DNA from: Pseudopedobacter sp045629485
GTDB lineage: Bacteria > Bacteroidota > Bacteroidia > Sphingobacteriales > Sphingobacteriaceae
Assembly (NCBI GenBank): GCA_045629485.1
Contig: JAZQRF010000199.1
Location: forward strand, 22,970-86,969
Direction: 5' to 3'
DNA length: 64,000 nucleotides
The notes below the pieces were generated by a model. That model was not told the DNA's origin, ran no database searches, and worked only from the letters and a program-made list of their open reading frames with translations. Both the position numbers and the translations under genes were made by a program. Positions 43,695 to 53,607 of this stretch are shown here, piece after piece; position 1 is the stretch's first letter; every line of letters begins with the position of its first letter.

Positions 43695-45152
43695 ATGAAA
43701 ACTATCAAAGGCAAAATCGTTTATATATTTATTGCAATAGCCATTTTCTTTGTGTTGCTGGGGAGCATTACTATTAGCTTAATAGATCATAAATTACAGG
43801 ATTTTAATACAACTACCCTTAAAAAACTGGCGAACGAAAAATCTTTATTGGTTAAACAAGAGCTTGGGTCCGTAAGTCGTTCTCTTACCATTCTAACCAA
43901 ATTTACCAGGCAGCAACAGTTTGCCCTTGTAAATAATTTACTAAATGAAGAGCAGCTTTATAATTATGTAATAGGTTATTCTTACTCAGGAGAGAAGGGA
44001 AATGAAGTAAATTTTATCAGCAGAAATGCGCAGAACAGTGATAGCTTATTTACCGTTGCCAACTTTGCATTGGTAGAAGAGCATACTTATTATAAAATTA
44101 ATAACGACTACGTTACCGTTTGGGAGATTCCTGTATCTGACTATGGCAGCGAAAAGCTTAAGTTTTTTGTGAGCCTTAAACAATTAAATAGCCGTTTCTG
44201 GAACGAGTCTTTAGGCTCTTATGCCTACATAGAGGTTTATGATCCAAAAGGTATTTGCATCATTAGTCCGGATGAGATGAAAATAGGCACACCAGATCTG
44301 GGGGTTCTTAAAACATTTAATCAGAAGATTGATACGGTTAAGCAATCTGAATATTTAGAGCTGCCTGTGCTGCAAAAATCTTATGCTTTAAGCGGTATAT
44401 TCGATAGCTATAAAATGATTGTTTCTGTGCCTTTGATGATTGTAGCAAACGATTCATCAGAAATTAGCCATTTGATCTGGATGTTATGGGGAGTTGGAAT
44501 TGTAACCCTATCTCTCTTTTTATTCTTCATCATCAAACAAAACAATAAACAATACCAGCTGCAAATGCAAACGCTCGCCTATCAGCATGAAAAAGCCACG
44601 TTCGAACTCAGTAACCTCAAACAAAAAATAAACCCGCACTTTTTGTTTAATACCCTGGGCACCCTGCAGCAGTTGATAGTTAAAGACCCTCCTCTGGCAA
44701 AAAAGTTTGTCACCAAGCTGGCTAAAGTATACCGTAAACTGCTAAATGTTTCTACCTCTGGCACCTCTACACTTAAAGACGAGCTGGACTTTATGGAAGA
44801 ATATTTCTTTTTGCTAAAGATAAGGTTTGGAGATACCCTATTGCCTCTAGATTTAGACATTGATGAGGCAGTGTTAAACCATAAATTACCCACGCTAAGT
44901 TTGCAAATGCTCATCGAAAATGCGGTTAAACATAACGAGCTTACGCTCGAGCATCCTTTAAGCATACACATTAGTGCAAATGCCGGCGGGGTAGTGGTAA
45001 AGAATGCAAAATGTTTAAGAAACGGATCGGTAGACTCCGAAGGGTATGGCAGCAAAGTGCTGTTAAAAACCTACCAGTATTATAAAGTTACGGGCTATAA
45101 GGTGGTAGCAGATAAAGATACTTTTACTGTTTATTTACCTTTTATACCGTAA
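43695..45152 (+). CDS. LytS-family sensor histidine kinase
   Basis: A 485-residue sensor: TM1 (about 9-30), an extracytoplasmic domain of about 230 residues, TM2 (about 258-282), a coiled coil, then the HisKA-like His_kinase domain with H315 in NPHFLFNTL and a HATPase with LIENAVKHN. This class signals to LytTR regulators. The next gene on the strand is a metzincin-SusC-SusD operon, and a LytTR regulator follows that operon at 52.8 kb, so the two probably form a split two-component pair. The G-rich ATP lid is short (EGYGSKVLLK). Confidence 0.9.
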   Translation: MKTIKGKIVYIFIAIAIFFVLLGSITISLIDHKLQDFNTTTLKKLANEKSLLVKQELGSVSRSLTILTKFTRQQQFALVNNLLNEEQLYNYVIGYSYSGEKGNEVNFISRNAQNSDSLFTVANFALVEEHTYYKINNDYVTVWEIPVSDYGSEKLKFFVSLKQLNSRFWNESLGSYAYIEVYDPKGICIISPDEMKIGTPDLGVLKTFNQKIDTVKQSEYLELPVLQKSYALSGIFDSYKMIVSVPLMIVANDSSEISHLIWMLWGVGIVTLSLFLFFIIKQNNKQYQLQMQTLAYQHEKATFELSNLKQKINPHFLFNTLGTLQQLIVKDPPLAKKFVTKLAKVYRKLLNVSTSGTSTLKDELDFMEEYFFLLKIRFGDTLLPLDLDIDEAVLNHKLPTLSLQMLIENAVKHNELTLEHPLSIHISANAGGVVVKNAKCLRNGSVDSEGYGSKVLLKTYQYYKVTGYKVVADKDTFTVYLPFIP

Positions 45153-45230
45153 AGCTGTTTTTTTTAGCTCCCTTTATTAGTGGTTTCACTCCTTTATATC
45201 ACGTATCCACGGAATTTTATTTGTTATCGG

Positions 45231-45263
45231 GCCTGTAGTTCCTGAAATTCATTGCCTGTTTTA
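45231..45263 (+). repeat. Short direct repeat upstream of the metzincin operon
   Basis: GCCTGTnnTn occurs at 45231 and 45254, 23 bp apart, about 80 bp before the operon. LytTR regulators bind direct repeats of about 9 bp, so this may be the regulator site, but spacing and sequence do not match a defined consensus. Confidence 0.25.
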
Positions 45264-45343
45264 GTGCAATTATCCCAACCAATCAAAAACTACAACGATT
45301 GCATGGATACTGCACATTATTTACAAGCTCTTTATTTAATTAA

Positions 45344-47983
45344 TTGATGAATTTATTTGGTTTCAGAATAGCTCCTCTTTACATATACAGCTTATCATTC
45401 TTACTGCTCTTATCTTCCTGTAAAACGTTCGACTCCTGGGGCAGGAAAAAATCTAAAAACAAAGACACAGCTATTGCCACTACTGCAAAAAAAGACAGCT
45501 CTGCAAAATACAGCGATATCTATAAGAAATCTATAGTAGACTCCGGGCTGTTTAATGTTATCAAAAAAGAAAAAGACTATTACTTTGATATTCCGGTTTC
45601 TAAACTGGGGAAAGACTTTTTGCTGGTAAATAAGATATCATCTGTACCACTGGCAATAAACGAAGCAGGCATTAATAAGGGAATCAACTTTGATAACAAA
45701 GTGATTCGTTTCTCTATTAATAAAGACCGCTCTGAGGTATGGGTAAGCGAAATTAAACCCCAGATAGAAGTACCTGCAACGGCAGCAATTGCGCTTTCTG
45801 TATCTGCTAACTTTACAGATTCTTTTATAGAGTCTTTTAAAATCGAGTCTTACAGCAAAGATTCTTCTTCTGTACTGGTAAAGGTAAACAAGGTGTTTGA
45901 TGGCAGCGAAAAAAGCTTTAACGATGTATTTACGCAACTGGGTTTAGGTACATCTGCAAGAACAACCCTATCTGTAATAGAAACTGCAAAAAGCTTTAAT
46001 GGCAATATTGTAATCAGGTCGGTACTCTCTACCCGTGTGGTAGAAGGCAGAGATGCGCTTCCGGTGAGTTTACGTGTTACCAGTAACATATACGAACTGG
46101 CAGAGAAGCCTATGGTACCAAGATTTTCTGATCCGCGGGTTGGATATTTCACGGTTCCAAGATGGTACTTCTCTGATGAGCAGCAGGAGCTCGAGAAAAG
46201 AGAACTGGTAACCCGCTGGCGTTTAGAACCTAAAGAAGAAGACATCAGGCGCTACCTTAAAGGCGAGCTGGTTGAGCCTAAGAAACCTATTGTTTTTTAT
46301 ATAGACCCTGCAACACCAAAACAATGGAGAAAAGACATTATCGCAGGTGTACACGACTGGCAGGCAGCTTTTGAAGCAGCAGGCTTTAAAAACGCAATTA
46401 TTGCAAAAGAAGTAACAGATAGCTTAAATTTTGATGTGGATGATGTAAACATCTCTGCCATTACCTATGCGGCTTCTCCGCAGGCCAATGCAATGGGCCC
46501 ATCGGTAGTAGATCCGCGTTCGGGCGAGATCATAGAAGCAGATGTGATTTGGTGGCACAATGTAATGACGGCTTTAAATTCATGGATGCGTATCCAAACC
46601 GGCACAGTAGACAGTACAGTAAGAGGCAACGTATTTAGTGATGAGAAAATGGCACATGCTATACGCTTTGTGTCTTCGCATGAGATTGGCCACACGCTCG
46701 GTTTAAAGCACAACATGGGTTCTTCCCATAGCTTCCCGGTAGATTCTTTGCGTTCTCCTGCATTTACCAAACGTATGGGCGGTACTGCAACCTCTATTAT
46801 GGATTATGCCCGTTTCAATTACGTGGCACAGCCGGGTGATGGGGTAGAGTACATTACACCAAGCATAGGTTTGTATGATAAATATGCCATTGCATGGGCT
46901 TACAGGTGGTATGCAGCTGAAAACCCCTGGGAAGAGCTGCCTAAGCTGCGTCGCGAGATTGCCAAACACCAGGACGATCCGCATTTCCGCTATGGCGAGC
47001 AGCAGGATTATAAAAATGTAGTCGACCCTCGTTCGCAATCAGAAGATCTGGGAGACAATGCCATGCTTGCCGGCAAGTACGGGATGAACAATCTTAAATT
47101 GATTATGCCGGAGATTATTAACTGGACAACCGCAAAAGGCGAAAGCTATGAAAAAGCAGGTAAGCTTTATATGGGTGTTTGGGGGCAATGGTTTACCTAT
47201 GCAGACCATGTGCTAAACAACATTGGAGGTATTTATTTAGAAAACCCGGTACTTGGCGATAATAAAAATGCTTACGCACCTGTACCGCGTAATATCCAGG
47301 TACAAGCGCTGGACTATCTAAAGAAAAATGTATTACAAATCCCTGACTGGCTATTTGATAAGGAATTGGTATTAAAAACGTTTGCTTTAAGAGCGAGCCC
47401 TATTGGGGATTTTGAATATGCGCCTTATGATTTAAAACGCGAATTCCAATACAGTTTACTGTATAAAATGGTGCAGGATGAACGACTGCTGCGGATGACG
47501 GAAATGGAATTACTGTTTGGCAAAGAACAGGCCTGGAGCCTGGATAGCTACCTTACTGAATTACGTAAAGAGATTTTTAAAAGTACGCTCGCCGGTGCTG
47601 CTTTAACTATTGATGCCCGTATGTTGCAGCAAAATTATATAGATGTGCTATTGGTTACCACCAATAAATCTATGGAAAAACTAAACAACAGAAAACTAAA
47701 CAGGGTAACAGAACTGATGGCACAGGCTAAACCAGATTTGTGTTCTATCCAATCTCACCAACATACCCTTGCCGGAACCGACGTAGAGCTTGGTGCACAG
47801 GATAAGGAGTTAAGAAATATACATGTTACAGGAATGTTCAGAACAAGTGAAATGCTTACCGCGAAACGAGCAGAATTGATGAACATACTAGCCCTGTTAA
47901 AAAGTAGCAGGGCAGGTGATAGCATGACGAAAGCGCATTACCAGGATTTAATTTTAAGAATAGAAAACACAATTAACAAATAA
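45344..47983 (+). CDS. Lipoprotein zinc metalloprotease (metzincin, DUF5117/DUF4953 type)
   Basis: An 879-residue lipoprotein (lipobox LLSSC, Cys 26) with a lysine-rich linker, an N-terminal DUF5118/DUF5117 region and a metzincin catalytic domain. The zinc motif HEIGHTLGLKH gives H446, H450 and H456 with E447 as base, and SIMDY is the Met-turn. It likely cleaves proteins or peptides at the cell surface or in the periplasm. It opens an operon with susC (26 bp) and susD (24 bp), which suggests that its products are imported by that transporter. Confidence 0.9.
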   Translation: MMNLFGFRIAPLYIYSLSFLLLLSSCKTFDSWGRKKSKNKDTAIATTAKKDSSAKYSDIYKKSIVDSGLFNVIKKEKDYYFDIPVSKLGKDFLLVNKISSVPLAINEAGINKGINFDNKVIRFSINKDRSEVWVSEIKPQIEVPATAAIALSVSANFTDSFIESFKIESYSKDSSSVLVKVNKVFDGSEKSFNDVFTQLGLGTSARTTLSVIETAKSFNGNIVIRSVLSTRVVEGRDALPVSLRVTSNIYELAEKPMVPRFSDPRVGYFTVPRWYFSDEQQELEKRELVTRWRLEPKEEDIRRYLKGELVEPKKPIVFYIDPATPKQWRKDIIAGVHDWQAAFEAAGFKNAIIAKEVTDSLNFDVDDVNISAITYAASPQANAMGPSVVDPRSGEIIEADVIWWHNVMTALNSWMRIQTGTVDSTVRGNVFSDEKMAHAIRFVSSHEIGHTLGLKHNMGSSHSFPVDSLRSPAFTKRMGGTATSIMDYARFNYVAQPGDGVEYITPSIGLYDKYAIAWAYRWYAAENPWEELPKLRREIAKHQDDPHFRYGEQQDYKNVVDPRSQSEDLGDNAMLAGKYGMNNLKLIMPEIINWTTAKGESYEKAGKLYMGVWGQWFTYADHVLNNIGGIYLENPVLGDNKNAYAPVPRNIQVQALDYLKKNVLQIPDWLFDKELVLKTFALRASPIGDFEYAPYDLKREFQYSLLYKMVQDERLLRMTEMELLFGKEQAWSLDSYLTELRKEIFKSTLAGAALTIDARMLQQNYIDVLLVTTNKSMEKLNNRKLNRVTELMAQAKPDLCSIQSHQHTLAGTDVELGAQDKELRNIHVTGMFRTSEMLTAKRAELMNILALLKSSRAGDSMTKAHYQDLILRIENTINK

Positions 47984-48009
47984 AAACAACAAACAATAAA
48001 AACAACTTC

Positions 48010-51000
48010 ATGAAAAAAGTTTTATTTCTAATCTGTCTGTTGGCTTCCGGTAGTCTTGCCACTCTTGCACAAGAGCAAATCAAAGTGCAAGGGCGTGTGT
48101 TAGATTCCCGAACCAAAGAACCAGTGATAGGTGCGTCGGTATACGTAGAAAATACCGCAGTGGGCGAAGTTACGAATGTAACCGGGCAGATTAATCAATC
48201 AGCACTGGGTACGGTAACCGATGTAGACGGAAACTACAGTTTCTTTATACCGGCCAACATCCCTTATTATTCTATTGCCTATATTGGTTACGATAAGGCA
48301 AGAGTACAAACTTCTCCGAATTTTAAAACAGTAATCCTGGAAATGAACCAGCAACTGTTAGGAGAGATAATTGTAACTGGTTATACAGATATCAAGAAGA
48401 GAAACAATACCACGGCTTATGATAAGGTCGCAGTAGAAGATATCCGTCAGGTAGGAGTATCTGGAGTAGACCAGTTACTGGAAGGTCAGGTAGCAGGTGT
48501 GCAATTATCCATCTTAAATGGCGGGCCAAACTCTGCACCTAAAATACGTATTCGTGGTACAGTATCTATTAACGGAACGCAAGATCCTCTATGGGTGTTA
48601 GACGGTTTACCTTTAGAAGGTACTGCTTTACCAAATACCTTTGATAAGGATGACCTGAACAGCTTACGTAACTTGCCAATTGCAGGCATTAACCCTGACG
48701 ATATTGAAAGCATTACCGTATTAAAAGATGCTGCTGCAACTTCTATTTACGGTGCAAGGGCAGCAAATGGGGTAATTGTAATTACCACTAAGAAGGGTAA
48801 ATCAGGTCCGGCTAAAGTAAGCTTCTCAGCCAATACGTTCGTGAGCCAAAGACCAGACTTTAGCAAGCTAAACCTGATGAACGCTTCTGAAAAAGTAGAT
48901 TTCGAATTGGGATTAGCAGGCCGTTCAGACCTAACTTATAAAACTGGTAATGGTGCCATTGCAAGGTTATTCAACCAAAGTGGTGAGTTGGGTGCGTTCC
49001 AGAATGGTGGTTTTTCGGCATTATCTCCAGCCACGCAGGCATCTATAAATGGTTTGCGCCAGAACCAAATCAACTGGGGCGATGAGCTTTTTAGAAATGC
49101 ATTAAACCAGCAATATACGGCTTCCATTTCTGGTGGAACCGATAAGCATAACTATTACATATCTGGTGGAGTATATGACGAAAAAGCGACCACCAAAGGA
49201 GTAGATATGCGTCGTTATTCATTAACCTTTAACAACAACTTTAAAATATCTGATAAGTTTAAGGGAGGTTTAAGCGTGTTGGGGTCTTCTACTAAACGTA
49301 ATAACTTTATCCAGGATGCGGATGGATTTACCAATCCTAACTATTACCTGCGTAGTGTAAACCCATACCTATCAGTAAGAAATGCTGATGGCAGTTTTAA
49401 TTATGATCCGGATATCCAGGGTTTCGAAAACGATACTTATGTACCTTTTAATGCCATTGAAGAGCGTGAAAACACCGATTACAGCTTATCAAACAATAGC
49501 TTAAAAGCCATTGCTAACCTGTCGTACCAGATTATCCCAAGCCTGGCCATCCGTACAGAATTGGGCTTACAGTTTGACGAAACAGGAGTAGAGCGTTTTG
49601 CTGATCAGAACTCTTACTATACTCGTAAGTTTAGGTTGGGCACTCGCTATTTCTCAGGCGGACAGCAAAATTATTTCTTACCAGAAGGTGGTATCATAGA
49701 GAACCAGCAAAACAGTGTTTTCCAATATAACTGGAAATCATTCTTAGAGTTTAATAAGACATTTAACGATGTTCATGAGTTCAATTTAATGGGCGGTACC
49801 GAACTTCGCAGAAGTGATAACAACATCATCAATACAAAAGGTTTTGGTTTTAATCCTAATACATTAACTACACAGGGCATTGTGTTCCCTAACAGCACTG
49901 ATGTAGACAATATCAAATACAAACAATACCAGAAAACCATTGGTGAAACAGCTTACGCTTCTTTTTATGCCAATGCAGGGTACACCTACGATCGTAGATA
50001 TAACGTATACGGTAGCATCCGTTATGATGGTTCCAATATGTTTGGTGTAGATCCTAAATACCGTTTCTTACCTATCTGGTCTATCTCCGGAGCATGGAAC
50101 GTAACGGAAGAAGATTTTATGGACAGCCAGTCTTTATTTAATGATATTAAAGTAAGGGCTTCTTACGGAACACAAGGAAATATAGATAGGAATACCTATC
50201 CTTTTGTAATTGGGGAATATAAAACCGCTACAATGTTACCTGGTGGTCCTAATGAAACTACTATTGTGGTTTCTTCTCCGCCTAATGATAAATTAAGATG
50301 GGAAAAAACTGAGGCTATTAATGCCGGTATAGATGTTTCTGCTTTCAGTAATAAAGTACAGCTTACCTTCGATTACTACAGCAGAAAAAGTACTGATCTA
50401 ATTGGTTTAAGTGCATTACCATCAGAGAATGGTTTCGATTATGTACAGCGTAACTGGGCTTCCGTTAAGAACGAAGGAGTAGAACTTTCTATTTCTACAA
50501 GAAACATCAGCCGTAGCAATTTCTCCTGGTCAACAGACTTTAACATCGCACACAATAAAAATAAATTATTAAAGGTAGAGACCAATCCAAATGCTTATGC
50601 TCCTGAAAATAGGGAGGGCTACCCAATTAATTCTTTATTTGTGCTTGAAACTGCCGGATTAGATGCAGATGGTGTTCCTCAGTTCTATGGAGATAACGGA
50701 GAGATCGTACCTTTCGAAGATTTTTACCAGTTGTATGATCCATGGGCAGATTTCTTTCCGGGTTATATGTTAAACACGAATTTGGACTATGCTTCTTATA
50801 GAGACAAGTTCAAGTATAAAGGAAGCTTAGATCCGCAGTTTATAGGTGGCATCACCAACAGGTTTAAATATCGTAACATTGATTTAACAGTTTCTGCGCT
50901 ATTTAACATCAACCAATGGATGAGGAAAACACCTTCTTATAATCCTGCAAACCTTGATAGGGGCTTCAATTACAGCCGTGATGTACTTAGTGCCGGACAG

Positions 51001-51345
51001 GATGGTCTTCCTGCTATTGGAAGTAATGATGTTTACTCTAACCCTCGCTGGATGGCCTACAGCTGGATGATGGATTTGGATCCAGCTGGCTCTTACAGGT
51101 ATTTGGATGTTTGGACAAAGAAAATGACTTATATGCGTATCAATAGCATTCGTTTAGGTTATACTTTCCCGCAGTCAACACTTAAAAAGATGGGGATGTC
51201 TAACTTACGTGTAAATGTAGAAGGTCGTAATTTATTCGTATTCAGCAACGGATACGAAGGTTTCTACGATCCGGAAACATATGGTAACTTCTATGCACAG
51301 CCATTGGCAAAATCTTTTGCTTTAGGTTTATCAGCATCTTTTTAA
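48010..51345 (+). CDS. SusC/RagA-family TonB-dependent outer membrane transporter
   Basis: TonB-dependent transporter. The 1111-residue protein has a signal peptide (to about residue 20), a CarboxypepD_reg-like domain (about 25-115), a TonB box-like region (LLGEIIVTGY), the SusC plug with ARAANGVIVITTKKGK, and a C-terminal beta-barrel ending LGLSASF. The N-terminal domain contains a ~15-residue tandem repeat (AVGEVTNVTGQ then ALGTVTDVDGN). Partner of the downstream SusD. RagAB of Porphyromonas imports oligopeptides, which fits the metalloprotease upstream. Confidence 0.94.
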   Translation: MKKVLFLICLLASGSLATLAQEQIKVQGRVLDSRTKEPVIGASVYVENTAVGEVTNVTGQINQSALGTVTDVDGNYSFFIPANIPYYSIAYIGYDKARVQTSPNFKTVILEMNQQLLGEIIVTGYTDIKKRNNTTAYDKVAVEDIRQVGVSGVDQLLEGQVAGVQLSILNGGPNSAPKIRIRGTVSINGTQDPLWVLDGLPLEGTALPNTFDKDDLNSLRNLPIAGINPDDIESITVLKDAAATSIYGARAANGVIVITTKKGKSGPAKVSFSANTFVSQRPDFSKLNLMNASEKVDFELGLAGRSDLTYKTGNGAIARLFNQSGELGAFQNGGFSALSPATQASINGLRQNQINWGDELFRNALNQQYTASISGGTDKHNYYISGGVYDEKATTKGVDMRRYSLTFNNNFKISDKFKGGLSVLGSSTKRNNFIQDADGFTNPNYYLRSVNPYLSVRNADGSFNYDPDIQGFENDTYVPFNAIEERENTDYSLSNNSLKAIANLSYQIIPSLAIRTELGLQFDETGVERFADQNSYYTRKFRLGTRYFSGGQQNYFLPEGGIIENQQNSVFQYNWKSFLEFNKTFNDVHEFNLMGGTELRRSDNNIINTKGFGFNPNTLTTQGIVFPNSTDVDNIKYKQYQKTIGETAYASFYANAGYTYDRRYNVYGSIRYDGSNMFGVDPKYRFLPIWSISGAWNVTEEDFMDSQSLFNDIKVRASYGTQGNIDRNTYPFVIGEYKTATMLPGGPNETTIVVSSPPNDKLRWEKTEAINAGIDVSAFSNKVQLTFDYYSRKSTDLIGLSALPSENGFDYVQRNWASVKNEGVELSISTRNISRSNFSWSTDFNIAHNKNKLLKVETNPNAYAPENREGYPINSLFVLETAGLDADGVPQFYGDNGEIVPFEDFYQLYDPWADFFPGYMLNTNLDYASYRDKFKYKGSLDPQFIGGITNRFKYRNIDLTVSALFNINQWMRKTPSYNPANLDRGFNYSRDVLSAGQDGLPAIGSNDVYSNPRWMAYSWMMDLDPAGSYRYLDVWTKKMTYMRINSIRLGYTFPQSTLKKMGMSNLRVNVEGRNLFVFSNGYEGFYDPETYGNFYAQPLAKSFALGLSASF
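48157..48246 (+). repeat. 45 bp degenerate tandem repeat in susC
   Basis: Two adjacent 45 bp units, starting at 48157 and 48202, code for similar ~15-residue stretches (GEVTNVTG and GTVTDVDG). The in-frame duplication lengthens the N-terminal carboxypeptidase-like domain. Confidence 0.6.
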
Positions 51346-51369
51346 TCGTTTATACAAAACACCCAAACA

Positions 51370-52701
51370 ATGAAAAAGAAATTAATATATATAGGTTTGA
51401 TAGCAGGAGTTACCTTGTTTAGCTCATGCGACAAGTACTTAGACATCAAACCAGTTGGAACAGTAATCCCAACAACCACCGAAGATTTTAGAGCCTTAAT
51501 GTTAAGCGCCTATAGTTCTTTTCCGGCACATAAATCATACCTTAACTTACGTACAGATGAGCTGTTGATGGATGAGTACTCAGAAGATTTACCAGCCATA
51601 AAAGATATCTATTTATGGAATGATTTAAACCCTGATGCGGCAACCACGCCCTATGCTTACCTTGATTTTTACAAAAGCATTTTCTATACTAACCATATTC
51701 TGTCCGAAATTGATGGTAAAGCAGGAAATTCAGCGGCCGTGAGTCAGCTTAAAGCCGAAGCTTTAATGATGAGGGCTTATTCGCATTTCGAACTGTTAAA
51801 TATGTATGCGGTAAATTACAACCCTTCAACAGCGGCAAGCGATAGGGGTGTGCCTATAGTTTTAGGCATCGACCTTGAAAAAGATCATACGGTGGCAACT
51901 GTTGCAGAAGTATACGCTCAGATCTTTAAAGATTTGGAAGCAAGCAATAACCTGTTTACCGAAACAGCAGTGCCTGCAAACCCTTTAAGATATAGGTTCA
52001 GCAAAAGAGCTTACTATGCTTTGCAGTCTAGAATTCATTTATACCGCCAGGAATGGAACGAAGCTAAAGCATATGCTGATGCAGCCTTAGCTTTAAACAA
52101 TGATTTAGAAGATTTAAACAGTGCAGCAAGTAAATTGCCGAATGATTTCACTTCTGTAGAAATGATTCAGGCACTCGATGAAGTGGGACGAAGTGTAGTA
52201 AGTACCTCTACCTATATCAATCCAGATTTTATCGCTTTATATAATAATGGTGGCGATCTAAGAAGAAGCCGTTACTTTGTACAAAGTGGTTCGAGATGGA
52301 GATCTAACAAAGGAGGAAACAAGCAATTTAATACCAGTTTCCGTAATGGGGAATTGTTTTTAAATATAGCAGAAGCCGAAGTACAGGCAAACCACTTGCC
52401 AGAAGCAAGAATTGCTTTGTTAGCACTAGCGAAAAACCGTTTAACACCAACTTATTACCAGCAATACGAAGCTACGGTAAACGGGTTGGACAAACCGAAC
52501 TTGCTGACAGAAATTTATAAGGAAAGAGCTCGTGAGTTAAGTTTAGAAGGCTTAAGATGGTTCGATTTGAAGCGTTCCACTAAACCAGCCATTACCCATC
52601 AATTTGGAGGTAATACTTTTGTATTACAAGAAAATGATGGAAGATATGTGATCAGGTTCCCAAGAGAAGCCATTCAAAATAACCCTAACCTATTAAATTA
52701 G
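51370..52701 (+). CDS. SusD/RagB-family substrate-binding lipoprotein
   Basis: A 443-residue outer-membrane lipoprotein (lipobox FSSC, Cys 20) with the SusD TPR-like helical fold and the family ending ERARELSLEGLRWFDLKR...FPREAIQNNPNL. It caps the SusC barrel and binds the nutrient. It is smaller than typical glycan SusDs, in line with RagB-like peptide binders, but that is inference. A strong terminator follows at 52771. Confidence 0.93.
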   Translation: MKKKLIYIGLIAGVTLFSSCDKYLDIKPVGTVIPTTTEDFRALMLSAYSSFPAHKSYLNLRTDELLMDEYSEDLPAIKDIYLWNDLNPDAATTPYAYLDFYKSIFYTNHILSEIDGKAGNSAAVSQLKAEALMMRAYSHFELLNMYAVNYNPSTAASDRGVPIVLGIDLEKDHTVATVAEVYAQIFKDLEASNNLFTETAVPANPLRYRFSKRAYYALQSRIHLYRQEWNEAKAYADAALALNNDLEDLNSAASKLPNDFTSVEMIQALDEVGRSVVSTSTYINPDFIALYNNGGDLRRSRYFVQSGSRWRSNKGGNKQFNTSFRNGELFLNIAEAEVQANHLPEARIALLALAKNRLTPTYYQQYEATVNGLDKPNLLTEIYKERARELSLEGLRWFDLKRSTKPAITHQFGGNTFVLQENDGRYVIRFPREAIQNNPNLLN

Positions 52702-52770
52702 GTTAGCCTCTATTTGCTTTTGCAAAGAAGCTGCGCTTAAACTTAAGTTCGGTTCTTCGATAATAAAATC

Positions 52771-52806
52771 ATCCCTATTCCGATAAAGAATAGGGATTTT
52801 TTATTT
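52771..52806 (+). terminator. Terminator of the metzincin-SusC-SusD operon
   Basis: Perfect 10 bp stem ATCCCTATTC (52771-52780) / GAATAGGGAT (52788-52797), then a T-run. Confidence 0.9.
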
Positions 52807-52819
52807 ACTTTCACCGCAA

Positions 52820-53542
52820 ATGCAAAAGCAGATTTTAATTGTAGAGGACGAGCAATGGGCATCCGAAAGCCTTTCCGATCAGCTTCATGAGCTCCTGGGA
52901 GATAGCATCGTCTTAAATTTTGCTACCACAGTTAGAGACGCCATAAGCTATTTGTCTAAAAGAAAACCCGACCTTGTTTTTATGGATGTGCACTTAGGAG
53001 ACGGAATCAGCTTTGATATTTTCAACCAAATAAAAACGGATGCTCCGGTGATATTCACCACAGCATATGATCAGTATGCTTTGCAGGCCTTTCAGCACCA
53101 GGGTTATGCCTATTTACTTAAGCCGTTTGAACTGGAAGATTTAAAGCAAGCCTTAGAAAAAGTACACTTTGTTTTTACTAAAGAGCCAGAGACAAAAACA
53201 CCTAAATCCCGTTTCCTTGTAAAATATGGTACCAGGATGAAATCTATCCCGGTAGAGGATATTGCCTATTTTATGGCTGATGGCAAAATACTCTTTGGTT
53301 ATACTTTTAAAGGAGAACAATTTATAGTAGATGAAACTATCAGTTCGCTGATGCCTAAGTTATCATCCGACAATTATTTCCAAATTAGCAGGAAATTCAT
53401 CATCCATATCAATGCCATTAAAGAAATGATTAAGATTAACAGGAACAGGGTTAAGCTTAAGTTGAACCCTTCTTTAGAAGAGGGAGAGGTTGTCGTTAGC
53501 GAAGATCGATCTTCTGCTTTCCAGGACTGGCTGAATTCTTAG
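52820..53542 (+). CDS. LytTR-family response regulator
   Basis: A 240-residue regulator: receiver domain (phospho-Asp D56 in MDVHL, Lys 101 in LLKPF) and a LytTR DNA-binding domain (about 135-240, FQISRKFIIHINAI). It starts 22 bp after the SusCD terminator. With the LytS-type kinase at the other end of the operon it probably controls this locus. No kinase gene is adjacent. Confidence 0.92.
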   Translation: MQKQILIVEDEQWASESLSDQLHELLGDSIVLNFATTVRDAISYLSKRKPDLVFMDVHLGDGISFDIFNQIKTDAPVIFTTAYDQYALQAFQHQGYAYLLKPFELEDLKQALEKVHFVFTKEPETKTPKSRFLVKYGTRMKSIPVEDIAYFMADGKILFGYTFKGEQFIVDETISSLMPKLSSDNYFQISRKFIIHINAIKEMIKINRNRVKLKLNPSLEEGEVVVSEDRSSAFQDWLNS

Positions 53543-53607
53543 CCTAAGAGATTTAAAACACAATTTCCGCCACCTTTGTTATAAACGAACCTCTAATCCC
53601 AAATTAC

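Noticed and set aside
44582..45055. 157-residue open frame opposite the LytS kinase domain
   Set aside because: Antisense shadow of the NPHFLFN/HATPase region, which is clearly coding on the plus strand.
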